Source: an uncultured Hyphomonas sp. | GTDB lineage: Bacteria; Pseudomonadota; Alphaproteobacteria; Caulobacterales; Hyphomonadaceae | Direction of reading: 5' to 3' | Length of the DNA: 64,000 nt | Assembly (NCBI RefSeq): GCF_963678875.1 | Contig: NZ_OY787456.1 | Coordinates: 1,488,001 to 1,552,000, forward strand | Position numbers and translations under genes: made by a program | Shown here: positions 17,956-26,967 of the stretch, piece after piece | How the letters are laid out: every line of letters begins with the position of its first letter | Position numbering within the stretch: position 1 is the first letter of the stretch | The notes under the pieces: model-generated | Told to the model about the DNA's origin: nothing | Database searches by the model: none | Seen by the model: the letters and a program-made list of their open reading frames with translations, nothing else

Positions 17956-18933
17956 TCAGGGCTTCGGCATACGTTCAAGGAACGCGATCACAAGTGCCGC
18001 GGAGTTTTGGGCGGCGAGGTGCTCGAAAGCTCTGATTTCGTTTTGGTTGGCGCTGCCTCCGCCGGCGAGGTCTGACACGCTGCGAAAGGCGATGAAGGGA
18101 AGTTCATTGGAATGGGCGACCATCGCGATGGCCGCTGTTTCCATCTCAACGACCTGCGCGTCAAACGTCGTGTGCAGGTAATCCCGGTACGCCCCATTGT
18201 CCATGAAGACCGATCCGGAAACGCCGGCGCCGCCAATGTGAAAGTCAGGCTCGCCGGGCAAGCAAATACCATCTTGATCGCATTGCTGAAAGTCTGCTTC
18301 AGAGGAGGCCGCCTCGGCGATTGCGAGGAGGCTTGAGTCAGCTTCAAACCAGAGCCGTGGCGCAGGGTTTGGATCTTCTGTCGTTGCGATCCGTACACCC
18401 CTGGTTCCCATGAAACCGTATGGCGAGACGAGGGGACTGACACCCGGAAAGGGGGCCTTGAAGACACCTGGTTCGGTTTCCCGCAAATAGGTGGCTTCAT
18501 CATATTTTGCCCAGCAGGCAGGGGCCGTCACATCCCCAATCGAGAGATCAGGGTCCAGGCCCCCGGCAACACCGCTCACCACGATTTGCGTAATATTGAA
18601 CTCGCCTAGCAGGCGCTGCGTGTTCATTGTCGCATTGACGATGCTGACACCGGTTTTGAACAGGATGACCGGTTGTTCCCCCAATTCTCCTGTCCAGTAC
18701 GAGACACCGTGCACCTTGTGCTCCTTGGATTGCTGGAGAGACGGCAACAGCACTGAAAATTCCGGATCGTATGCGGTGGCGATCGCAATCCGCGGGCTGT
18801 TATCAATCAGGCCGTGAGCTGATTGGGCGTCGCTTGCAGCGGAAACTAGACCTGTCGTTGCGCAGGCGCAGGGGAGTGTGGTGACGAACAGCGCAAACAA
18901 CGGCGCCAGCCTCCGAAGTAAAGTCTGCTGCAT
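17956..18933 (-). CDS. Exported MTA/SAH nucleosidase-like protein (purine nucleosidase family)
   Basis: 325 aa. An N-terminal signal with a Cys (FVTTLPCACATTG) makes it periplasmic, possibly a lipoprotein. The nucleoside-phosphorylase/MTAN domain follows: IAIATAYDPEFSVLLP, VVSGVAGGLDPDLSIGDV and the ribose-binding VEMETAAIAMVA, then FRSVSDLAGGG with the catalytic Asp. It should cleave a nucleoside to a free base outside the cytoplasm. The NCS2 base permease gene ends 24 nt upstream on the same strand, so the two form a nucleoside-scavenging pair. Ordinary MTAN enzymes are cytoplasmic and about 230 aa. Confidence 0.85.
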   Translation of the reverse strand: MQQTLLRRLAPLFALFVTTLPCACATTGLVSAASDAQSAHGLIDNSPRIAIATAYDPEFSVLLPSLQQSKEHKVHGVSYWTGELGEQPVILFKTGVSIVNATMNTQRLLGEFNITQIVVSGVAGGLDPDLSIGDVTAPACWAKYDEATYLRETEPGVFKAPFPGVSPLVSPYGFMGTRGVRIATTEDPNPAPRLWFEADSSLLAIAEAASSEADFQQCDQDGICLPGEPDFHIGGAGVSGSVFMDNGAYRDYLHTTFDAQVVEMETAAIAMVAHSNELPFIAFRSVSDLAGGGSANQNEIRAFEHLAAQNSAALVIAFLERMPKP

Positions 18934-18957
18934 GGTCCGTTGCCGCCTTTCTTTGGT

Positions 18958-20256
18958 TCAGACAGAATCGAGGAACACAAATTTCGCGAGGAAGGCTGCG
19001 GCCAGCACGAGCGCCCCGGGGCCGACGTCCCGCCACTTCCCAGCGCCAAGTTTCAGGACAACATAAACGATGATCCCGAGGCCGATACCGTTCGCGATGG
19101 AATAGGTCAGCGGCATCGCCACGGCGGTAATTCCGGCTGGTACGAAGGAGGTCGGGTCCTGCCAGTTCACATGGGTCAGACCGCTGAGCATCAGGCACCC
19201 GACATAGACAAGCGCTGGCATGGTCGCATAGGGTTGTACCGCCCCGGCAAGAGGGGCGAAGAACAGTGCAAGACAGAACAGACCGGCGACGGTGAGTGCC
19301 GTCAGGCCTGTCCGTCCGCCGGCTTTCACGCCCGCAACGCTTTCAACGTAGCTGGTTGCTGAAGATGTTCCGAGCGCCGCTCCCACCACAGTCGCGGTGC
19401 TGTCAGCGACAAGGGCGCGCCGGAGATTGGTGACATTCCCCTTGTTATCCAGAAGGCCGGCGCGGTGTGCGACCGAAACGAGCGTGCCCGCAGTATCGAA
19501 CATGTCCACGAACAGGAACGAGATCACGATGATCGTAATTCCGAGGTTCAGCGCCTGAGACCAGTCCATCGCCAACAGGGTGGGTTCGATGGAAGGCGGC
19601 ATGGACAGCAAGCCTGGTAGCGGGGCGGCTCCGAAAACGATGCCGATCAGCGTGGTGGCAAGAATGCCGATCAGGATGCCGCCTGGCACCTTCCGCGCTT
19701 CGAGGATGCCGATCAGGCAAAAGCAAAAGATCGCGAGCAATGCGGCGTTCTGCGACAGGTCGCCGAGGCCGACAATCGTTGCCGGATGGGAAGTCACAAT
19801 ACCGACGCCGGTCAGGCCGATGATGATCAGGAACAGGCCTATGCCCGCGGAGATCGCCATCTTCATTTCCATCGGAATGGCATTGATGATCCATTCCCGG
19901 ATCGGCAGCAGGCTCAACACAACAAAGATGACGCCAGACAGGAACACCGCCATCAGTGCGACCTGCCAGGACAAGCCCATGCCGATCACCACGCCATAGG
20001 TGAAATAGGCATTGAGCCCCATGCCGGGCGCAATCGCGATGGGATAATTTGCATAAAGCCCCATGATGGCGGAACCGATCGCCGCAGAGAGGCAAGTCGC
20101 GACGAACACGGCGCCCCTGTCCATGCCGGCATTCGCCAGAATGTCGGGGTTGACGAAGATGATGTAGGACATCGCCAGAAAGGTCGTGATGCCGGCCACG
20201 ATTTCCGTTCGGGCCGTTGTGCCCCGAGCGTCCAGATCAAATAACTTGTTGAGCAT
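18958..20256 (-). CDS. NCS2-family purine base permease (guanine/hypoxanthine/adenine type)
   Basis: 432 aa, about 12-14 hydrophobic segments. It starts MLNKLFDLDARGTTARTEIV and ITTFLAMSYIIFVNP, the signature of the AzgA/PbuG/GhxP branch, with GMGLNAYFTYGV and later the GTSSATSYVESVAGVKAGGR motif. It imports purine bases with protons across the inner membrane. It is co-directional with, and 24 nt ahead of, the exported nucleosidase, whose product would be its substrate. Confidence 0.92.
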   Translation of the reverse strand: MLNKLFDLDARGTTARTEIVAGITTFLAMSYIIFVNPDILANAGMDRGAVFVATCLSAAIGSAIMGLYANYPIAIAPGMGLNAYFTYGVVIGMGLSWQVALMAVFLSGVIFVVLSLLPIREWIINAIPMEMKMAISAGIGLFLIIIGLTGVGIVTSHPATIVGLGDLSQNAALLAIFCFCLIGILEARKVPGGILIGILATTLIGIVFGAAPLPGLLSMPPSIEPTLLAMDWSQALNLGITIIVISFLFVDMFDTAGTLVSVAHRAGLLDNKGNVTNLRRALVADSTATVVGAALGTSSATSYVESVAGVKAGGRTGLTALTVAGLFCLALFFAPLAGAVQPYATMPALVYVGCLMLSGLTHVNWQDPTSFVPAGITAVAMPLTYSIANGIGLGIIVYVVLKLGAGKWRDVGPGALVLAAAFLAKFVFLDSV

Positions 20257-20493
20257 GTGGGGCCGATGTCTCCGGACTGTGCAATCCGAAGACTTGGCAA
20301 ACCGGCGGTTACGTCAAGTCTGTCACGCCGAATACCTGTGTGCCTGAGACATCAGGCGGCCAAATGGCACGCCCCGGCACGCAGATGGTGCAGAATGCCG
20401 GAAGCCTGGGCAATCCTGTTAGGGGAGCGGCGCGCCGCGAGCATCGATGAGCTGGCCGCGCGCCAGGCAGGCGGCTGTTCCGCCGTAATCCCT

Positions 20494-22092
20494 CTAGTTC
20501 ACACCGCGGTCTTTGCCTTGCCAGTAGGGCGCACGCAGGTCTTTCTTCAGGATCTTTCCGGACGCGTTGCGGGGCAGGGCTTCGATGAACTCCACGCTTT
20601 TCGGGGCCTTGAATGCCGCAATCCGGTCGCGGGCGAACTTCAGGATGGAGTCCGCATCCGCCGCGGCGCCGGGTTTGAGGGCGACAACTGCCTTCACCGC
20701 TTCGCCCCACTTTTCGTCCGGCACCCCAATGATGGCGACTTCGGCGACGTCCGGATGTCCGTAAACGGCGTTCTCGACTTCAGCCGGGTAGATGTTCTCG
20801 CCGCCAGAGATGATCATGTCTTTGACGCGGTCGTGGATGTAGAGGTAGCCGTCTTCGTCCAGGTATCCAGCGTCGCCGGTATGAAGCCAGCCATCGTCGG
20901 CGATCGTGTTTTGCGTCGCCTCATCCAGGTTCCAGTAGCCTTTCATATTGGCGCGAGACCGGGTGACGACTTCACCGACCGTGTGTGGTGGCAGGACGTT
21001 GCCTTCGTCGTCTTCGATCCGGATTTCCACGCCGGGCATCGGAATGCCGGTCGCCCGCATGCGCTGATTGCCGGCAGGATCATGATCTTCGGGCGGCAGG
21101 TAAACGATCGTGCCGCAGGTCTCCGTCATGCCGTATTGCTGGCAGAAGCCGCAGCCGAACACTCCCATACACTCGCGCAGCAGGTCGAGCGGAATGGGAG
21201 AGGCGCCATACAGAATGTACTTCAGCCGCGAATAGTCGACTTTGCGGGCATTCGGTTGGCGCACGACGATCTGTAGTGCAGCCGGGACCATGAACATTTT
21301 CGAGATGCTGTCCTGCTCGATGAAGTCGAGGACCTTGAACGGATCAAATTCACGGGCAACGACGCCCTTGGCACCGTTGAACAGGCCTACGATGCCCCAG
21401 CCCGTGCCACCAATGTGGCCGACCGGCATGGCGACCAGACTGACATCGTCGGGGCCCCACTGGTTCCACGGCAGATCCGTGTCGGCGGCTTCGCGCCGTC
21501 CGCCGAGCAGATTGTCATGGCTGAGCATGGCGCCCTTCGGGCGGCCCGTTGTACCTGAGGTATAGAGTTGCAGGGCGACATCATCTGCAGAAATCTGGAT
21601 GCCCGGGTCGGAATCGCTCTGTGCATCGCGCCAGCCGACAAATCCGTCTGGACCGTCGTCTTCCATCAGGATGATTTTCGGCGGATTATCGAGTTCGGCA
21701 AGCGCTGCTTCAACCTGGTCGACCACTTCCGGACCGACGAACAGGAGCGAGCCCAGACCATCCTGAATGATGTAAGCCATCTCGGCCGGGGCCAGGCGCC
21801 AGCCGATCGGCAGGGTCACGGCGCCCATCTTAGCTGCGCCGAACAGGAGTTCGAAATAAAGGTCGCTGTTCTTGCCGACATAAGCAACGCGTTCACCGGC
21901 CTTCACACCCGCGGCCAGCAGAGCGTTGGCGACCTTGTTGGTATTGCGGTTGAATGCGGCATAGGATGTATCGCGACCTTCGAAGGTGAGGGCGACAGCA
22001 TCCGGACGTTCTTTTGCATGGTAACGGGCGACGTCACCCAATGTCAGCATCTGGTCGAAATCGGCTTTGGTCAGTGTCCGCTCGTTGCTCAT
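20494..22092 (-). CDS. Fatty-acid/aryl acyl-CoA synthetase (AMP-binding)
   Basis: 532 aa. The adenylation P-loop is LYTSGTTGRPKGAML, followed by YGMTETCGTIVYLPP, the hinge DGWLHTGDAGYLDEDGYLYI and the catalytic Lys in RNASGKILKKDLR. It activates a carboxylic acid to acyl-CoA via acyl-AMP. AGAGGATCTC precedes the ATG. It lies downstream of TonB receptor 2 and an acyl-CoA dehydrogenase on the same strand, suggesting import followed by activation, although a strong terminator lies between it and the receptor. Confidence 0.93.
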   Translation of the reverse strand: MSNERTLTKADFDQMLTLGDVARYHAKERPDAVALTFEGRDTSYAAFNRNTNKVANALLAAGVKAGERVAYVGKNSDLYFELLFGAAKMGAVTLPIGWRLAPAEMAYIIQDGLGSLLFVGPEVVDQVEAALAELDNPPKIILMEDDGPDGFVGWRDAQSDSDPGIQISADDVALQLYTSGTTGRPKGAMLSHDNLLGGRREAADTDLPWNQWGPDDVSLVAMPVGHIGGTGWGIVGLFNGAKGVVAREFDPFKVLDFIEQDSISKMFMVPAALQIVVRQPNARKVDYSRLKYILYGASPIPLDLLRECMGVFGCGFCQQYGMTETCGTIVYLPPEDHDPAGNQRMRATGIPMPGVEIRIEDDEGNVLPPHTVGEVVTRSRANMKGYWNLDEATQNTIADDGWLHTGDAGYLDEDGYLYIHDRVKDMIISGGENIYPAEVENAVYGHPDVAEVAIIGVPDEKWGEAVKAVVALKPGAAADADSILKFARDRIAAFKAPKSVEFIEALPRNASGKILKKDLRAPYWQGKDRGVN

Positions 22093-22177
22093 GAGATCCT
22101 CTTTTGGTCACACCGGTGCGACCCGGCAGGAATTCTATTGGCGTTGACGCCATTATACACTTGAGCACCTGCCTCCC

Positions 22178-22219
22178 AAAAAAGAAGCCACGTCCCCGGG
22201 AAGAACCCGGGGACGCGGC
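22178..22219 (-). terminator. Strong intrinsic terminator after TonB receptor 2
   Basis: The stem GCCACGTCCCCGGG (22187-22200) pairs with CCCGGGGACGCGGC (22206-22219), nearly perfectly, with a 5-nt loop. On the minus strand TTCTTTTTT follows. It implies the acyl-CoA synthetase is mainly transcribed from its own promoter or by read-through. Confidence 0.88.
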
Positions 22220-22235
22220 CCGTTTGAGGAGGAAC

Positions 22236-24839
22236 TCAGAACTTGTAGCTGAGCGTCGCACCATAGGTGCGGGGACGACCAGCGAAGCGGAGGATCACAT
22301 TCGCGTTGGAGGTGATCTGCTGCCAGTAGTACTCATCCGTCAGGTTCTGGCCCCAGATCGAGAACTCCCAGTTGTCGTTCAACGAGTAGATGCCAATGGT
22401 TCCGTTCAGGACACCGTAGGAGTCGATGTCGTAGAGCGGGTTTTCGGGGTCACCGGCGGTGGAGTCGCTCTGCCAACGGCCGCTGAGTGAGCCGCGCAAA
22501 CCTAGGTCCGTCGTGATCGGCTTGTCATACAGGAGCGTCAGGCTGGCCGTTGTCTCTGGGCTGTACAGGAAGGGGTCGCCTTGGGAATTAATCGGGCGGC
22601 CTGCAAAGTCGAACGTATCGAAGCTGCCATATTCAGTCTGAAGCAGTGTGAGACCGGCGATTGCGGTCAGTTCCGGTGTTACCAGGTAGGTCACGTCCGC
22701 TTCGAAGCCGTAAGCTTCACCTTCCGGTGCGTTCTGCAGCTGCGACAGGGCAGTGTAGATCGGATCCGGGAAGAAGGCTGAAACCTGCTTGTCAGTGTAA
22801 TCATAGAAGAACACCGAGGCGTTGGCTTGCATGCGGCTGTCGAACAATCCGGCTTTCACGCCCAGTTCGTAGGCGAGGAGGCTTTCCTGGGTCGCAGGGA
22901 AGTTCTGTTCGGCTTTCGATGCCGCGTTCACCGGGGTTGAAGCCGACTTGTAGCCTTTGGAGACAGATCCGTAGAACAGGATGTTCTCGAATTGCTCAGG
23001 CGTATAGTCCAGCGCGACGCGCCAGGAGACGTTGTCTTCATCGACATTGGAGTCGACGTAGCCGAACGCATTGTTCGTCTCGCTGTAGGTCACGCACTGG
23101 TTCTGCAACAGGGGCGCAGCTGGTGCGGCCTGCTGGTAGAAGCTCAGGAAGAAGAACCGGTTGAAGACATTGACGTTTGGCTGCATCGAGCCCTCAATGT
23201 CCTGAGAACAACCGAGGTATTCCTGTTCATCCTGCGTGTAGCGGATGCCTGTCGTCAGCACGAATTCCGGCGTTAGGTCCCAGTTGGCATTCGCGAAGAT
23301 ACTCCAGCTGGTCGATTCAAAATTGCCGATGTCCCGATATTTCTGGAAAGCGCCAAGAAGTTCGGCCGGTGAGTAGGGCAGGCCAGTTTCCGGATCGATG
23401 TTCAGGACATTATCGATAAGGAACTGCGTCTGCGCAATTTCAGCTGGCGTGATGGCTGGATTCAGCAGCGGCAAGGTGCCGGCGGCATTGTATCCCAGAC
23501 CCGCTGCGATCGTGCTGATGAAGTTGCTGTTGGCGTTATCCCGCAGCAGCGTCACGTTGGAGTCGACGATTTCGTCCTTGCTGTAATAGGCGCCGACCAT
23601 CCACTGGGCCATTCCGGCCTCTCCTTCGAGGCGGAGTTCCTGGCTGAAGGATTTGATCTCGGCGTCGATGTCCTGCGTGAGGATCGTATAAGGCGCGCCA
23701 GACCAGTCGAGGACGGCTTCGCGTTCCAGCTTGTTGTAGCCCGTCAGGGAGACGAGGTTCATGCCGTTGGCGAACTCATAGCTCACGCCCAGTTTGAGGG
23801 CATCGAACGTTGAATCTTCTTCCAGCGGGCCGTCGATGCCCGTGATACCAAATTCCGTTCCGGAGCGGCTGGCGTAGGGCGCCCAGTCAGCTTGCTTCGC
23901 TTCAGTCGGCTGATTGTTGAGAATGAAGTCGAGCAGGCCCGGCTGGAGGAAAGCAGCGCCGGAGCCGGCAAGCGGGCTCAGCGGGTCCGTTGCCGGCGTC
24001 AGAGCGAAGCCCTGTCCGCCGATCGTGTCGGACTTGTTGATCCAGCCATTGTAGGAGAAATCGATTTCAAGCTCGTCGGTGGGCTGGATCGCAAGCGCAG
24101 CACGGAAGCCGACCTTGTCGATCGTGCCGCGGTCTTCGCCACGCGTAATCGACTCCTGCCAGCCCTCGTCGCTGTTTTCGCTACGGATGGCGAAACGGGC
24201 CTGGACATTCTCGGAGATCGGCATGTTGACCATGCCTTCGAGGTTCCAGGTGTCGTAGTTGCCGACATCGGCAGATACGCTGGCCTGGAATTCATCGATC
24301 GGCTTTTTTGTGACCACGTTGATCAGACCGGCGGTCGTGTTGCGGCCGAACAGCGTGCCTTGAGGACCTTTCAGGACCTCAACGCGCTCGATGTCGAACA
24401 TCGGGCCGGAGTTCATGATCGGGTAGGGGTACGCCACTTCGTCGACATATGTACCGACGGTCGAGGTTGCGGAGACGTTGATCGTGTTGAAGCCGATGCC
24501 GCGCAGCGTATAGGTCGGGACACCCTGATAGCTCTGCGAAACGGAGAAGCTTGGCACGAGGGCCTGCAGGTCATCCACTTCGTTGACCTGAAGCATGTCG
24601 AGTTGTTCGCCGCCGAAAGCCTGGATGGCCATCGGAACGTCGTTGGCTGATTCTTCGCGGCGCTGGGCCGTCACGGTAATCGACCCGAGTTTCATGGAAT
24701 TCTGCGAGTCGGCCTGTTCGGCATCCGCCTCGGTTGCAGCCGTATCGGCTTCCTGGGCGATTGCCGGCAGGTTGACAGCGACCGCAGTCAGCGAGGCGCC
24801 CAGACACAATGATTTTAAAATGGTAGTTCGACGATTCAC
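22236..24839 (-). CDS. TonB-dependent outer-membrane receptor
   Basis: 867 aa, GTG start at 24839 with GGGAGG 5 nt upstream. Signal peptide ending at AIAQ, TonB box SITVTAQRREE, plug with TYTLRGIGFNT and VEVLKGPQGTLFGRNTTAGL, and a barrel with several Cys in a long loop (NQCVTYSETN). It ends in a beta-signal (RTYGATLSYKF). This GPQGTLFGRN subfamily is abundant in sphingomonads and hyphomonads and often sits near lipid or aromatic catabolic genes. Here an acyl-CoA dehydrogenase lies upstream, an acyl-CoA synthetase downstream and a LuxR regulator nearby. The ligand is probably a hydrophobic acid (inference). Confidence 0.93.
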   Translation of the reverse strand: MNRRTTILKSLCLGASLTAVAVNLPAIAQEADTAATEADAEQADSQNSMKLGSITVTAQRREESANDVPMAIQAFGGEQLDMLQVNEVDDLQALVPSFSVSQSYQGVPTYTLRGIGFNTINVSATSTVGTYVDEVAYPYPIMNSGPMFDIERVEVLKGPQGTLFGRNTTAGLINVVTKKPIDEFQASVSADVGNYDTWNLEGMVNMPISENVQARFAIRSENSDEGWQESITRGEDRGTIDKVGFRAALAIQPTDELEIDFSYNGWINKSDTIGGQGFALTPATDPLSPLAGSGAAFLQPGLLDFILNNQPTEAKQADWAPYASRSGTEFGITGIDGPLEEDSTFDALKLGVSYEFANGMNLVSLTGYNKLEREAVLDWSGAPYTILTQDIDAEIKSFSQELRLEGEAGMAQWMVGAYYSKDEIVDSNVTLLRDNANSNFISTIAAGLGYNAAGTLPLLNPAITPAEIAQTQFLIDNVLNIDPETGLPYSPAELLGAFQKYRDIGNFESTSWSIFANANWDLTPEFVLTTGIRYTQDEQEYLGCSQDIEGSMQPNVNVFNRFFFLSFYQQAAPAAPLLQNQCVTYSETNNAFGYVDSNVDEDNVSWRVALDYTPEQFENILFYGSVSKGYKSASTPVNAASKAEQNFPATQESLLAYELGVKAGLFDSRMQANASVFFYDYTDKQVSAFFPDPIYTALSQLQNAPEGEAYGFEADVTYLVTPELTAIAGLTLLQTEYGSFDTFDFAGRPINSQGDPFLYSPETTASLTLLYDKPITTDLGLRGSLSGRWQSDSTAGDPENPLYDIDSYGVLNGTIGIYSLNDNWEFSIWGQNLTDEYYWQQITSNANVILRFAGRPRTYGATLSYKF

Positions 24840-24910
24840 AATATCCTCCCGGTACTCCCTTTATTGGGAGCTTGGGGGGAAAGTCCCCGGAAACGCCCTA
24901 TCTCCACAAG

Positions 24911-24926
24911 CTATCAAGGTTGATAG
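24911..24926. promoter_or_regulatory. 16-bp inverted repeat upstream of TonB receptor 2
   Basis: CTATCAA-GG-TTGATAG has perfect 7-bp arms. It sits between the stop of the acyl-CoA dehydrogenase (24933) and the receptor start, 72 bp upstream of the start codon. No U tract follows, so it looks more like an operator than a terminator. The divergent LuxR-type gene at 26188 is a possible partner; this is not demonstrated. Confidence 0.4.
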
Positions 24927-24932
24927 GGTGAC

Positions 24933-26114
24933 CTAAAGTCCAAGCACGGCTTTTGCCATGATATTGCGCTGAACTTCGTTTGAACCACCGTAGATTGAGC
25001 CTGCGCGGTTGTTCAGGTACTTGGCCGTTGCGACGACAAGCGCCTCTTCACCCACCGATTCGAGGTTGGAATCCGGGTGCCAGGTCGCCGGTTCGTAGAC
25101 GTTGGCGTGGATGCCTGAGGCTTCAACGGCGAGTTCATCGATCCGCTGCATCATTTCTGTCCGTTGGACTTTTAGCATCGAGGCCGCTGGCCCCGGCGGG
25201 CGTCCGGCGCTGAGGGATGCCACGATGCGTTGCTCCGTGACGCGGATGGCATCGAGCAGGATGGAAGCCTGTTCCAGTTTGGCCACAAGGCTCGCCTCGA
25301 TCGTGCCATCCTTCAGTATCGTGGCGCGAAGGCGTTCCAGCCCTGCCTCGAGCCCGGCGGATGATCCGCCGCTGCGCTCGAATTCCAGAAGATACTTTGC
25401 GACGGTCCAGCCATCGTTTTCCTCGCCAAGCCTGTTGGACACGGGAACCCGTACATCTTCGAAGAAGACCTGGTTCAGCTCATGCTCCCCGGCCAGCGAA
25501 ATGATCGGATCGACTGTAATGCCCGGTGTTTTCATTTCGAGCAGGAGGAAGGTGATCCCTTGCTGGGGTTTGCCGTCGAAGCGGGTCCGGACGAGACAGA
25601 ACATGCGGTTGGCGTGATGGGCGTGCGTGGTCCAGATCTTGGATCCATTGAGCACATAGTCATCACCGTCGCGCTCGGCTTTCAGCATCAGGGAGGCCAG
25701 GTCCGAACCTGACTGCGGTTCGGAATAGCCCTGACACCAATAGTCTTCGCCAGCGAGGATGCGTGGCAGGTAGAAGTCTTTCTGTTCCGGCGTGCCATAT
25801 CCGATGATGCACGGGCCCACCATGTTGAGCCCCATCGGTGCCAGCGGCGGGGCGCCCGCAATCGCGCATTCCGATGCGAAAATGTAGCGCTGCATCTCGG
25901 TCCAGCCGGGGCCGCCATATTCTTTTGGCCAGTGCGGTGCCGCCCATCCCTTCGCGTGCAGTTTTTTCTGCCAGGGCAGGGTGAATTCGGGCTCGACAAA
26001 AACGCTTGTTGCTTTCCTGCCAGCCGCCACGAGAGAAGCCGTCAGGTTGTCGCGAAGGAACCCTCGCACTTCCTCGCGGAACGCGATATCTTCTTTTGAT
26101 AGCTCAAGATTCAT
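24933..26114 (-). CDS. Acyl-CoA dehydrogenase
   Basis: 393 aa from ATG at 26114 (MNLELSKEDIAFREEV), chosen for the GGGAGG just upstream; the in-frame codon at 26150 would add 12 residues over that site. Contains CQGYSEPQSGSDLASL, GSKIWTTHAHHANRM and the C-terminal SIYGGSNEVQRNIMAK. It oxidises acyl-CoA with FAD. It is immediately upstream of TonB receptor 2 on the same strand and divergent from the LuxR gene. An inverted repeat includes its ribosome-binding site (26121-26140). Confidence 0.92.
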   Translation of the reverse strand: MNLELSKEDIAFREEVRGFLRDNLTASLVAAGRKATSVFVEPEFTLPWQKKLHAKGWAAPHWPKEYGGPGWTEMQRYIFASECAIAGAPPLAPMGLNMVGPCIIGYGTPEQKDFYLPRILAGEDYWCQGYSEPQSGSDLASLMLKAERDGDDYVLNGSKIWTTHAHHANRMFCLVRTRFDGKPQQGITFLLLEMKTPGITVDPIISLAGEHELNQVFFEDVRVPVSNRLGEENDGWTVAKYLLEFERSGGSSAGLEAGLERLRATILKDGTIEASLVAKLEQASILLDAIRVTEQRIVASLSAGRPPGPAASMLKVQRTEMMQRIDELAVEASGIHANVYEPATWHPDSNLESVGEEALVVATAKYLNNRAGSIYGGSNEVQRNIMAKAVLGL

Positions 26115-26120
26115 GATGCA

Positions 26121-26140
26121 CCTCCCTGCAAGCTGGGAGG
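26121..26140 (-). promoter_or_regulatory. Hairpin covering the Shine-Dalgarno of the acyl-CoA dehydrogenase
   Basis: On the minus strand CCTCCC (26140-26135), an 8-nt loop and GGGAGG (26126-26121) form a perfect 6-bp stem. GGGAGG is the ribosome-binding site 6 nt before the ATG at 26114. Folding would hide it, giving a possible translational switch. Confidence 0.4.
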
Positions 26141-26187
26141 CTAGCGACATCGGGCCCAGTCCATCAAGCTACCAGAACCAATAGGTT

Positions 26188-26955
26188 ATGAATTCCACTC
26201 CACGCCCCGACGCCGGATCCGGCGAATCGACGCCAGTCCTGCACGAACTGGCAGTCGAGCTTGTGGAGGCTGGAAAGCGGGCCAGGCTGCCCTACATCGC
26301 CGCCGCCGCGGATGTGAGCGATCCTTCACCGATATGCGATCCTGATGGCACGCCCTATGCCGAGACGCTATTTAAATGGTTCGATCCAAAACTCGACTAT
26401 TGGAACGACCGGACGTTCGCTTTGCGGTCCGGCTTCGTCCATGCGGCGCGTATCTGCTCGGAACCGTTTTACTTCGACGGCAAGGCGTTGAAGAGCTGGC
26501 GGCCCAATCGGGCACTGGACGTCTTCAACGACAATGCGGAGTATGAAATCTACGGAGTCACAGGTGCGATCGTCTGCCCCTGTTACATGCCTTTCGGTGT
26601 GATCGGGGCCATTACCTGGGTAACGAACGATCCCATTCCGGACATTGAGGCCACGTTCGTCGAGCATGCGCCGAGCCTTCATCTGAAGACACTCAAATTC
26701 CTGTCGACCCACCGGGAAACGGCCTCACAAAACAAACTGACTGAAATTGTGGACCTGACGCGCCGTGAGGTGCAGTGCCTGAAATGGGCGGCGCTGGGCA
26801 AGACCGACAGTGAGATCAGCAAGATTGTGGGCGTGTCTGTTCCGACCGTTCGCTTCCACCTCACCAATGCCAGCCGGAAGCTTGGTGTCACCGGGCGAGC
26901 CCAGGCCGTCCGTGTCGCGACGAATATGGGCTATATCGGACGGGGTGCTCAGTAA
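26188..26955 (+). CDS. LuxR-family transcriptional regulator (autoinducer-binding-like N-terminus)
   Basis: 255 aa. Residues about 20-170 resemble the autoinducer-binding domain (WNDRTFALRSGFVHAARICS, then CYMPFGVIGAITWV). The C terminus is a GerE/LuxR HTH: LTRREVQCLKWAALGKTDSE and VGVSVPTVRFHLTNASRKLG. There is no luxI-type synthase in the window, so it would be a LuxR solo, perhaps sensing a substrate-derived molecule. It starts 73 bp from the divergent acyl-CoA dehydrogenase and probably regulates that gene and TonB receptor 2. Confidence 0.9.
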   Translation: MNSTPRPDAGSGESTPVLHELAVELVEAGKRARLPYIAAAADVSDPSPICDPDGTPYAETLFKWFDPKLDYWNDRTFALRSGFVHAARICSEPFYFDGKALKSWRPNRALDVFNDNAEYEIYGVTGAIVCPCYMPFGVIGAITWVTNDPIPDIEATFVEHAPSLHLKTLKFLSTHRETASQNKLTEIVDLTRREVQCLKWAALGKTDSEISKIVGVSVPTVRFHLTNASRKLGVTGRAQAVRVATNMGYIGRGAQ

Positions 26956-26967
26956 CGAGTTTGCGGT

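Noticed and set aside
20257..20493. Possible RNA gene between the permease and acyl-CoA synthetase
   Set aside because: Looked for tRNA cloverleaf, SRP RNA and riboswitch motifs and found none.
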